DNA of 64,000 nt from Streptomyces tuirus (lineage in GTDB: Bacteria > Actinomycetota > Actinomycetes > Streptomycetales > Streptomycetaceae): NCBI GenBank assembly GCA_018195615.1, contig JAGTPG010000002.1:5511501-5575500 (forward strand), in the 5' to 3' direction. Below the pieces are notes generated by a model. It ran no database searches. It had not been told where the DNA came from and saw only the letters and a list, made by a program, of their open reading frames with translations. Numbering within the stretch: the first letter of the stretch is position 1; every line of letters begins with the position of its first letter. Positions 54,850 through 64,000 of this stretch are shown in pieces. A program made the translations under genes and the position numbers.

Positions 54850-55289
54850 GCCAAGCGCAACCGCCCGAAGAGCATGCGGGTTACGCTGGGTGGGGCTGTG
54901 AGTGCAAAGAGTGGTGAAAGTGGGGCGTGTGGGGGGTGCCGGGAGGCGCAAGGTTGTTCGCCCATAGCGGAGGGGACGGGGGCGTTCGGCATGGACTTCC
55001 GGTCCGTACGGGTAAGACATCCCTAGTGGGAGGGGGCGCCACGCGGGAAAGGCCGTCTCACGTTCGCCATGGGCGTACTGGCGAAGGGGGTAACTGTCTG
55101 GCCTGCGGGAACATCGTCTCGCACCATCGGGTTGGAGCAGATGTCGGCGTTCGGGTCAGGAGGCAGTGCTGGTTCTCGGTCCGGTGTCGGCAGTTGGAAT
55201 GAGCGGTCCCCGCTTGCGGGACTAAGCTGCGGAAGGACAGGGAGGGGAAGTTCCCCCCACTGCCTGACCGCTCTGAGGAGCGATTAACG
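54850..55289. other. clpC upstream region
   Basis: A 440-base gap between the divergent SCO3374-family gene and clpC. It holds a ClgR-type box (54956-54969) and an inverted repeat TTCGCC/GGCGAA (55063-55068, 55080-55085). No convincing gene is seen. A long leader or more than one promoter is likely. Confidence 0.6.
54956..54969 (+). promoter_or_regulatory. ClgR-type operator upstream of clpC
   Basis: GTTCGC-CCATA-GCG at 54956-54969 fits exactly the GTTCGC-N5-GCG motif described for ClgR, the activator of clp and lon genes in Streptomyces. It lies about 320 bases before the clpC start, so the promoter would have a long leader, or a promoter just downstream of the box. Confidence 0.65.
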
Positions 55290-57814
<2,525 letters not shown>

Positions 57815-57829
57815 GCGTCACAGCAGAGT

Positions 57830-57865
57830 GAGAAGGGCCGGTGCTGAGAAGCACCGGCCCTTCTC
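57830..57865 (+). terminator. Terminator after clpC
   Basis: A perfect 16-bp stem (57830-57845 and 57850-57865) with a GAGA loop lies 15 bases after the clpC stop. No strong U-tail follows, as is common in Streptomyces. It may also serve the convergent phosphatase gene. Confidence 0.85.
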
Positions 57866-57901
57866 GCATGCCCTGGGGCGGCATGCCCTGGCGATGTCGC
57901 G

Positions 57902-58540
57902 CTAGGACAGCTGCCCGTCGTAGTCCGGCAGCTTGTACGTCTTCTCGGCGTGGCCGCCCGAGAGGTCGGTGGCGCTGTTGCCGATGTTCGCGATGATCGT
58001 GTAGCCCTTCTTCTCGACGTCGACGCGCTGAGCCGTCTTGTACTCGGCGACGTTCTTGAAGAGGTCGATGAAGTTCCGCACGTAGAGGCCGGAGACCTGG
58101 TAGCCGGCCTGCTCGAGGTTGTACTCGGTGAACGAGTAGATGATGTCCGGGCGGGCGGTCACGAAGAACAGGGCGACGCCGTGCTCCTGGGCGTATCTGG
58201 CGACCTCCAGGACCGGCTTGTTGGCGGGCTGCGGGTAGCTGAAGCCGAAGTCGGTCTCCAGCGTGGTGTTGTCGATGTCGAAGACGATCGCCTGCTTCTC
58301 GCCCGGTCTCGTGGCCGCGATGCGCTGCTTCAGATAGGGCAGCGCCTGGTCCATCACCGCCTGGCAGTCCTTCTGCCAGGTGCCGTAGTCGACGTCGGCG
58401 GCGGCCGTGGAGGTCGCGGTGGCGGCCGTGGCGGCGGAGGTGCTGGTCGTGGCGTCGGCCGGCGCGGCCATGGCCACGAGGGCGGCCGCCGAGACGGCGG
58501 TCACTGAAGCGCGGCGCAACCAGGGGCGTCGGGTCTGCAT
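57902..58540 (-). CDS. Secreted HAD-superfamily acid phosphatase (class B/IIIB-like)
   Basis: The 212-residue protein has an N-terminal signal peptide (RRASVTAVSAAALVAMAAPADA) and a HAD motif I with DxDxT in AIVFDIDNTTLETD. FVTARPD is motif II-like and IIANIGNSATDLSGG contains the late motif. It should dephosphorylate organic phosphates outside the cell. ATG 58540 is chosen for its signal peptide; the open frame extends upstream. It converges on clpC across the terminator. Confidence 0.87.
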   Translation of the reverse strand: MQTRRPWLRRASVTAVSAAALVAMAAPADATTSTSAATAATATSTAAADVDYGTWQKDCQAVMDQALPYLKQRIAATRPGEKQAIVFDIDNTTLETDFGFSYPQPANKPVLEVARYAQEHGVALFFVTARPDIIYSFTEYNLEQAGYQVSGLYVRNFIDLFKNVAEYKTAQRVDVEKKGYTIIANIGNSATDLSGGHAEKTYKLPDYDGQLS

Positions 58541-58978
58541 GTCGTGGGGTCCTCTCACGTCCGTGACGCTGCCAACATGTCGTGTGCATGTTCGTGCGCG
58601 AGGGTGGCGCGAGGGGAACCGTAGGGTTACCGGACGGTAGGCGCCTAGAGGCGTACGCCACATTTATGGAATGGCCGAAGAAGGCCCCGGTGACATGCCG
58701 CACAGACGATATGTCCGTTACTACGTGGAATAGTGGTAAACAGACCGGGAGGAAAGGGATTCCTGACGCGCCGTAGAGGGTGAAGTGCAGGCTAGCGCCC
58801 TGATTTGTCCCGAATGGCTGCAGTGTCAAGAGACGTAGAACACTGAGCCAAATTACTAACTTCCGTCGTAGATCACGCTTTTGGGTGTTTGTCGGACTTC
58901 GGGTTACCAAGGGATGGCCATTCGGCGGGCGACAGTGCGCCGGGTGGTTTTCTCCGTCCCCTTCCACACGAGGTTTCG
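58541..58978. other. Divergent promoter region, phosphatase / M23 peptidase
   Basis: 438 bases without a gene. Several AT-richer stretches occur (around 58715-58745 and 58845-58880), including TACTAAC at 58854-58860 that may be a -10 element for the peptidase. The start of the leftward phosphatase is at the left edge. I find no riboswitch consensus I can support. Confidence 0.5.
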
Positions 58979-59584
58979 ATGTCCAAGCGCGTCACGTCCC
59001 GTTTCTCCCGTACGTCCCAGCTCCGCACCCGTGCGACCGTGCTGGCCGCCGGCCTTGGGGTCTCGGTCGCACTGGGAGCCGGGGTCGCGTCCGCCGCCGA
59101 CACCACGGCCGCGTCCGGTGCCGCCACCGCCGTCCAGGCGAAGGTGGCCGCGAAGAAGGCCAAGCCGTCCTGGGTCGACCCGGTGAAGAAGTACAAGCTC
59201 TCCGCGAGCTTCGCCCAGAACGGTGGCATGTGGCAGTCCACCCACAGCGGTCAGGACTTCGCCGTGCCGAGCGGCACCCAGGTCGTCGCCGCGCACGGCG
59301 GCACCGTCGTCAAGGCCGGCGGCAACGGCGCCGGTGACGGCCCCGCGTACGGCAACGCCATCGTGATCAAGCACGGCAACGGCACGTACTCGCAGTACGC
59401 CCACCTGTCGAAGGTCGAGGTGCGGATAGGCCAGGTCGTGAAGACCGGCCAGGAGATCGCCCGGTCCGGCAACACCGGCAACTCGAGCGGTCCGCACCTG
59501 CACTTCGAGATCCGCACGACCCCGAACTACGGCTCGGCGGTCGACCCGGTGAAGTTCCTGCGCGCCAAGGGCGTGAAGGTCTGA
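58979..59584 (+). CDS. Secreted M23-family (LytM) metallopeptidase
   Basis: The 201-residue protein has a signal peptide (RATVLAAGLGVSVALGAGVASA, ending ~41) and a C-terminal M23 domain with zinc ligands in THSGQDFAVPSG and GPHLHFEIR, plus GNAIVIKHGNGTYSQYAHLS. It should cleave peptidoglycan cross-bridges during growth. ACGAGG lies 6 bases before ATG 58979. It converges on the TetR gene. Confidence 0.93.
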   Translation: MSKRVTSRFSRTSQLRTRATVLAAGLGVSVALGAGVASAADTTAASGAATAVQAKVAAKKAKPSWVDPVKKYKLSASFAQNGGMWQSTHSGQDFAVPSGTQVVAAHGGTVVKAGGNGAGDGPAYGNAIVIKHGNGTYSQYAHLSKVEVRIGQVVKTGQEIARSGNTGNSSGPHLHFEIRTTPNYGSAVDPVKFLRAKGVKV

Positions 59585-59608
59585 CCCGACCCCAGGCCGC
59601 CCTGGCCC

Positions 59609-60193
59609 CTAGGAGCCCCCGGCTCCCTGGTGGGCCTGGGTCACCAGGTCCGTGGCGACCTCGAGGACGGCTTTGTTCTTCTCCTCGGGGTCGCCTCCCA
59701 TGTCCTGGAGCAGGAACATCCCGGCATGCAGCGTGAAGATCGCGCTGGCGCAGCGGACCTGGTCGACCAGGTCGGCGTCCGGGTCGACGATGATGTCGCG
59801 CAGGCTGTGGACGCGTGCCTTGAAGGAATCGCCGATCCGCAGGTCCCGCACCGTCGCCTGGTTCTCGTGCATGAAGCGGAACAGCGGCGCCGCCTCGGCG
59901 AGGGTGTCGGCGTACCGGCGGACGATCTCCTGCTTCGTCTCAAGGGTCTGCGGCTGCCGCCGACCCCATTCGATCAGTTCCTCGATCGGCTGGGTGAGGT
60001 CCTCGAAGATGCTGACGAGGATCTCTTCCTTCGTCTTGAAGTGGTAGTAGAGCGCCGCCTTGGTGACCTCCAGGCGCTCGGCGATCTCGCGCAGGGAGGT
60101 CTTCTCGTAGCCCTGCTCCGCGAAGAGCTCGAGGGCCACGTCCTGGATGCGCTGGCGGGTGTTCCCGCGCCGCCGCTGCCTGGTGCCGTCCAT
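59609..60193 (-). CDS. TetR-family transcriptional regulator
   Basis: The 194-residue protein has a TetR N-terminal HTH (TRQRIQDVALELFAEQGYEKTSLREIAERLEVTKAALYYHF) and a helical ligand domain. It is divergent from the MFS exporter gene and very probably represses both genes through the shared operator at 60232-60301. ATG 60193 is used; ATG 60205 is in frame but has no spacing to the AGGAGG. Confidence 0.93.
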   Translation of the reverse strand: MDGTRQRRRGNTRQRIQDVALELFAEQGYEKTSLREIAERLEVTKAALYYHFKTKEEILVSIFEDLTQPIEELIEWGRRQPQTLETKQEIVRRYADTLAEAAPLFRFMHENQATVRDLRIGDSFKARVHSLRDIIVDPDADLVDQVRCASAIFTLHAGMFLLQDMGGDPEEKNKAVLEVATDLVTQAHQGAGGS

Positions 60194-60231
60194 GGTGCCG
60201 CCCATCCTCCTACGCCCCCGCTTTCCATAAA

Positions 60232-60301
60232 ACTTACTTGACGCCCGGCTAGTTACGCGACTAGCTTCCGAGTGTAGTCACTAGCCGGTCGGCAAGTAAG
60301 T
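60232..60301. promoter_or_regulatory. Divergent TetR operators and promoters
   Basis: A 22-base sequence beginning ACTTACTTG at 60232-60253 recurs as its inverse at 60280-60301 with 20 of 22 positions identical, separated by 26 bases. Each copy carries a -35-like TTGACG or TTGCCG and reads toward one of the two genes. A further GCTAGT/ACTAGC pair (60248-60253, 60260-60265) overlaps. The symmetrical layout suggests one TetR dimer or pair of dimers per promoter. Confidence 0.75.
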
Positions 60302-60326
60302 AGCGGTAGCTGGGGGAGTGGGAACG

Positions 60327-61916
60327 ATGGCGGACACGACGGACACACCGGCGGTCGACGCCGACACCGGAGGAAAACAGCCGAAGAGCGTGCGGGTCGT
60401 GCTGCTCGCGCTGATGATCGCGATGATGCTCGCGATGCTCGACAACATGATCATCGGTACGGCGATGCCGACGATCGTCGGTGAGCTGGGCGGGCTCGAA
60501 CACCTCTCCTGGGTCGTCACCGCCTACACGCTCGCGACCGCCGCCTCCACCCCGCTCTGGGGCAAGCTCGGCGACATGTACGGCCGCAAGGGCACGTTCA
60601 TGACCTCCATCGTCATCTTCCTGATCGGCTCGGCGCTCAGCGGCATGGCCCAGAACATGGGCGAACTGATCGGCTTCCGTGCCGTCCAGGGCCTCGGCGC
60701 CGGAGGTCTGATGGTCGGTGTCATGGCGATCATCGGTGACCTGATCCCGCCCCGGGAGCGCGGCAGGTACCAGGGCATGATGGCCGCCGTCATGGCGCTC
60801 GCGATGATCGGCGGTCCGCTGGTCGGCGGCACCATCACCGACAACTGGGGCTGGCGCTGGGCGTTCTACATCAACCTGCCGCTCGGCGTGGTCGCGCTCG
60901 TCGCCGTCAGCGCGGTGCTGCACCTGCCGAAGAAGCGGGCCAAGGCACGTATCGACTACCTGGGCGCGGCGCTGCTGACCATCGGCATCACCGCGATCGT
61001 GCTCGTCACCACCTGGGGCGGCACGGAGTACGCCTGGAGCTCCGCGCGGATCATGGAGCTGATAGGCATCGGAGCAGCGGCCCTCGTCGGGTTCGTGTTC
61101 TGGCAGACCAGGGCGGCCGAGCCGGTGGTCCCGCTGCACATCTTCCGCAGCCGCAACTTCACGCTGATGTCGGTCATCGGCTTCATCACCGGCTTCGTGA
61201 TGTTCGGCGCCACACTGTTCCTGCCGCTGTACCAGCAGTCCGTGCAGGGCGCGTCCGCGACGAACTCCGGTCTGCTGCTCCTGCCGATGCTCGGCGCGAT
61301 GCTCGTCACCTCGATGGTCGCCGGCCGCGTCACCACGAACACCGGCCGGTACAAGGTGTTCCCGGTCCTCGGCAGCGCCCTGATGATCGTCGGCCTCTAC
61401 CTGCTGTCCACGATGGACACGGGGACCTCCCGCCTCACGTCCGGTGTCTTCATGGCCGTGGTCGGATTCGGCATGGGCTGCCTGATGCAGATCACCATGC
61501 TGGTCGCGCAGAACAGCGTGGAGATGAAGGACATGGGCGTCGCGTCCTCGTCCACCACGCTCTTCCGTACGCTCGGTTCCTCCTTCGGCGTCGCGATCAT
61601 GGGCGCGCTGTTCAACAACCGCGTCCAGGACGTCATGGCCGAGCGGGCCGGGGCGCTGGGCTCCAAGGTGACGGAGCAGTCGGCGCAACTGGACGCGAAG
61701 GGCCTGGAGAAGCTGCCGGTGCTGGCCCGTGAGGCGTACCAGCACGCGGTCTCCGCCGGCATCCACTCGGCGTTCCTGCTCGGGGCCGTGGTGGCGGTGG
61801 TCGCCCTCGCGGCGGCGGTGTTCGTCAAGGAGGTGCCGCTCAAGGGGGCGGGACCGAAGACGGAGGACGGGCCGGACGCCCCGGCGGCGCAGCCGCCCGT
61901 GGCGGAGACCGTCTGA
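60327..61916 (+). CDS. DHA2-type MFS drug exporter (EmrB/QacA family)
   Basis: The 529-residue protein has 14 hydrophobic segments, the DHA2 topology. Motif LDNMIIGTAMPTIVGELGG is motif D1-like, WGKLGDMYGRKG is motif A and GGPLVGGTITDNWGWRWAFYINLP is motif C-like. It should export a toxic compound using the proton gradient, under control of the divergent TetR. ATG 60327 is used with GGGGGAG upstream; GTG 60318 is in frame. Confidence 0.93.
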   Translation: MADTTDTPAVDADTGGKQPKSVRVVLLALMIAMMLAMLDNMIIGTAMPTIVGELGGLEHLSWVVTAYTLATAASTPLWGKLGDMYGRKGTFMTSIVIFLIGSALSGMAQNMGELIGFRAVQGLGAGGLMVGVMAIIGDLIPPRERGRYQGMMAAVMALAMIGGPLVGGTITDNWGWRWAFYINLPLGVVALVAVSAVLHLPKKRAKARIDYLGAALLTIGITAIVLVTTWGGTEYAWSSARIMELIGIGAAALVGFVFWQTRAAEPVVPLHIFRSRNFTLMSVIGFITGFVMFGATLFLPLYQQSVQGASATNSGLLLLPMLGAMLVTSMVAGRVTTNTGRYKVFPVLGSALMIVGLYLLSTMDTGTSRLTSGVFMAVVGFGMGCLMQITMLVAQNSVEMKDMGVASSSTTLFRTLGSSFGVAIMGALFNNRVQDVMAERAGALGSKVTEQSAQLDAKGLEKLPVLAREAYQHAVSAGIHSAFLLGAVVAVVALAAAVFVKEVPLKGAGPKTEDGPDAPAAQPPVAETV

Positions 61917-61930
61917 CCTGACCGCACGAG

Positions 61931-61961
61931 GCCCCCGGGGTGTGTCCGCCCCGGGGGCTTT
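61931..61961 (+). terminator. Rho-independent terminator after the MFS gene
   Basis: GCCCCCGGGG (61931-61940) pairs with CCCCGGGGGC (61949-61958) over an 8-base loop, followed by TTT. It lies 14 bases after the exporter stop. Confidence 0.85.
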
Positions 61962-62017
61962 GTCATGCCCGGCCGCACACGTCCTCATTGTCAGACCCCC
62001 GTGCCACCATCGATCGC

Positions 62018-62461
62018 ATGGACAAGATGCGCCAGGTGCGCCTCGCCAAGGACGCCATGGACCGGGACTGGGCGGACCCGGAGCTCGACCTGGGCGCCGT
62101 GGCCGCTCACGCCGGGTACTCGCGGTACCACTTCATCCGGGCCTTCAAGGAGGCCTACGGCGAGACCCCCGGCCAGTACCTGACGCACCGCCGCATAGAA
62201 CGCGCCGAGGACCTGCTGCGCACCGCGAACCTCTCGGTGACGGAGATCTGCCACCTGGTCGGCTTCAGCAGCGTCGGCACGTTCTCGGCCAGGTTCAAGG
62301 CCTGGACCGGCCTCACCCCCACCGAGTACCGGTCGAAGCACGTGGGCCGCGGAGCCGCCCTCATACCGGGCTGCTACGCCATGCTGTGGGCCGGCGGCTT
62401 CCGTCCCGCGCCCGGCCCCGGACAGCAGCGGCAACAGCGCAATTCCGGAGAAGCGGGCTGA
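62018..62461 (+). CDS. AraC-family regulator, short
   Basis: The 147-residue protein is mostly a double HTH of the AraC type (LDLGAVAAHAGYSRYHFIRAFKEAYGETPGQYL and LSVTEICHLVGFSSVGTFSARFKAWTGLTPTEYR). It lacks a separate ligand domain. It lies 63 bases upstream of the VOC gene on the same strand and may control it. ATG 62018 is used; ATG 62027 is possible. Confidence 0.9.
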   Translation: MDKMRQVRLAKDAMDRDWADPELDLGAVAAHAGYSRYHFIRAFKEAYGETPGQYLTHRRIERAEDLLRTANLSVTEICHLVGFSSVGTFSARFKAWTGLTPTEYRSKHVGRGAALIPGCYAMLWAGGFRPAPGPGQQRQQRNSGEAG

Positions 62462-62524
62462 CACCCCCACTGCCTACGGTGACAGGGCAAGCACCGACCG
62501 GCCGCAGAACAGCAGGAGCACGCC

Positions 62525-62970
62525 ATGATCAAGGGTCTCGCCATCTCGACCGTCTGGGTCCTCGACCAGGACCGGGCCAAGGAGTTCTACACGGAGAAGC
62601 TGGGCCTTGAGGTCCGTACGGACATGACCATGGGCGAGGGCGGTATGCGCTGGCTCACCGTCGGCTCGCCGAACCAGCCCGACGTCGAGATCACCCTGAT
62701 GGTGCCCGGCGGACCCGCGATGGACCCCGAGTCCGCCGAGATGCTCAGGAAGCTGGTGACGAAGGGGGCGCTCGGCGCGGGCGTGCTGACCACCGACGAC
62801 ATCCACGGCGACTACAAGAAACTCAAGGACCGGGGCGTGGAGTTCCTCCAGGAGCCGCAGGAGCGCCCCTACGGCACGGAGGCGCTGTTCCGCGACGACT
62901 CCGGCAACTGGTTCTCCTTCACCCAGCCCGCGAGGGCGGACTCGACATGGACCAGGACTGGAGCTGCTGA
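62525..62970 (+). CDS. VOC-family (glyoxalase/bleomycin-resistance fold) protein, one apparent frameshift
   Basis: The protein starts MIKGLAISTVWVLDQDRAKEF and has VOC-fold features: YTEKLGLEVRTDMTMGEGG, VEFLQEPQERPYGTEALFRD and SGNWFSFTQP. These proteins bind a metal and act as glyoxalases, dioxygenases or drug-binding proteins; the role is unknown. As read, the frame stays open past the end of the window and into the antisense of the kinase. A base missing in CCC at 62927-62929 gives QPREGGLDMDQDWSC and a stop at 62968-62970, 148 residues. GCAGGAGC precedes the ATG. Confidence 0.85.
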
Positions 62971-62983
62971 AGCAGCGAAAGGC

Positions 62984-64000
62984 CTACGACCCCGGCAGCA
63001 TCGGATAGCTGCCCGTGTTCGTCGGCGCGTGCTCCGGCAGCCACAGCACGGCGACCGCGCCCTCGGCGGGCAGCTGCTCCGGTGTCCCGGGCGTGCGGAC
63101 GTTGCGGAAGGTCAGCCGGGCGCCCAGCACCCGGGCCTGTCCGGCCGCGATGGTCAGGCCGAGGCCGTGGCCGTGGCCGGCCCGGTCCTTGCTGCCGGTG
63201 CGGAAACGGCTCGGCCCCTCGGCGAGCAGGTCCTCGGGGAAGCCGGGGCCGTGGTCGCGGACCCGGATGACCCGGCCCTCGACGGTGACCTCGATGGGCG
63301 GCTTGCCGTGCCGTGCCGCGTTGGCCAGCAGATTGAACAGCACCCGCTCGAGCCGGCGCGGGTCGGTGGTGACCTCCGACTCGTGCACGATCCGCACCTC
63401 GACGTCCGGGTCCTTGGCCGCCACCCGCCGGGCGACGAACTCGCCCAGCATGATGTCCTGCAGCTCCGCCCGCTCCGAGGCCCCGTCCAGCCGGGCCACC
63501 TCCAGCACGTCCTCCACGAGCGTGCGCATGGCCTTCGCCCGGTCCAGCACCAGCTCGGTCGGGCGCCCGGGCGGCAGCAGTTCGGCGGCGGTCAGCAGCC
63601 CGGTCACCGGCGTGCGCAGCTCGTGCGCGATGTCGGCGGTGACCCGCCGCTCGGCCTCGATGCGCTGCCGCAGGGTGTCCGCCATGGCGTCGACCGCGCT
63701 GGCCAGGTCGTCGGTCTCGTCCCGGACCACCCCGCCCATGGCGTCTCGTACCCGGACGTCCGTCTCGCCGCCCGCGAGCTGGTTGGCCGCGACGGCGGCC
63801 TTGCGCAGCCGCCGCGACAGATGCCCGCCGATGAGCACACCGAGCGCGCTGCCGCCCAGGACGACCGCGATGGAGCCGATGAGCAGGGCCTGGTCGAGGT
63901 CCTGGAGGATGTCCGAGCTGCGGTCGGTGAAACCGGAGTGCAGGGACATCACGTGCCCGTTCTTCAGCGGAACGGCGGCCCATATGTCCGGCGCGTCACC
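62984..64000 (-). CDS. cseC: HAMP-domain sensor histidine kinase, CseC-like (5' end outside window)
   Basis: The visible 338 residues contain the end of the sensor domain (DIWAAVPLKNGHVMSLHS), a transmembrane segment (LLIGSIAVVLGGSALGVLIGG), HAMP (RRLRKAAVAANQLAGGE), HisKA with phospho-His in ERRVTADIAHELRTP and HATPase (ERVLFNLLANAARHG, GPGFPEDL, GHGHGLGLTIAAG). From memory the sequence and place fit CseC, the kinase of the sigE cell-envelope stress system, which would put cseB, cseA and sigE beyond the window on the same strand. The name rests on memory and synteny. Confidence 0.78.
   Translation of the reverse strand, partial: GDAPDIWAAVPLKNGHVMSLHSGFTDRSSDILQDLDQALLIGSIAVVLGGSALGVLIGGHLSRRLRKAAVAANQLAGGETDVRVRDAMGGVVRDETDDLASAVDAMADTLRQRIEAERRVTADIAHELRTPVTGLLTAAELLPPGRPTELVLDRAKAMRTLVEDVLEVARLDGASERAELQDIMLGEFVARRVAAKDPDVEVRIVHESEVTTDPRRLERVLFNLLANAARHGKPPIEVTVEGRVIRVRDHGPGFPEDLLAEGPSRFRTGSKDRAGHGHGLGLTIAAGQARVLGARLTFRNVRTPGTPEQLPAEGAVAVLWLPEHAPTNTGSYPMLPGS

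Noticed and set aside
58541..58978. A c-di-AMP (ydaO) riboswitch before the M23 peptidase gene
   Set aside because: Such switches precede some Streptomyces cell-wall hydrolases, but I could not find the conserved core in this gap.

Overview
The window is high-GC actinobacterial DNA with GTG/ATG starts, ATGA and GTGA stop-start overlaps and strong third-position GC. Gene content and order (tipA, ppa, dac, zincin-type peptidase, tilS, hpt, ftsH, folE, folKBP, lysyltransferase, nuoD2, two-component system, panC, nadB, nadC, coaX, BlaI-type regulator, GNAT, lsr2, clpC, cseC-like kinase) match what I remember of the Streptomyces coelicolor SCO34xx to SCO3359 core region read backwards. The organism is therefore almost certainly a Streptomyces. 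No database search was possible.

Layout. 1-9 kb: XRE regulator end, aldehyde dehydrogenase, DinB protein, PadR regulator with a DrrAB-type exporter, glutamate decarboxylase plus CLC protein, and tipA with its promoter. 9.1-16.9 kb: an accessory island that reads as a linaridin RiPP gene cluster (ABC exporter, FAD oxidoreductase, CypM-like methyltransferase, HTH protein, alpha/beta hydrolase, small anchored protein, a precursor with the FANTxL leader motif and a Thr-rich Cys-free core, and a multi-pass membrane protein). 17-34 kb: DedA, ThrE-like exporter, ppa, dac, zincin, tilS, hpt, ftsH, folE, and the leftward folP-folB-folK operon followed by an MprF-like lysyltransferase. 34-45 kb: coiled-coil protein, two PH-domain membrane proteins, solo nuoD2 convergent with a MidA/NDUFAF7-type methyltransferase, NarL-type two-component system, ArsR-type regulator, PLP lyase. 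45-51 kb: DUF2520 protein, panC, nadB, nadC, coaX in one cofactor (CoA/NAD) operon. 51-64 kb: small proteins, BlaI/MecI regulator, acetyltransferase, lsr2, clpC, secreted phosphatase, M23 peptidase, TetR/MFS pair, AraC, VOC protein and a sensor kinase cut by the window end.

Data quality matters here. About 28 sites in 19 genes need one missing base restored (mostly C or G in short runs) to keep one protein in frame, including indispensable genes such as ftsH, tilS, clpC and folK. I read these as sequence errors, not pseudogenes, and annotate the genes at full length. The same correction restores a 60-residue linaridin precursor.

The most interesting signals are the linaridin island, its position beside a tipA homologue in which the residue equivalent to drug-linking Cys214 is Ser, a promoter motif shared by the two main island transcripts, and strong hairpins around the precursor gene.
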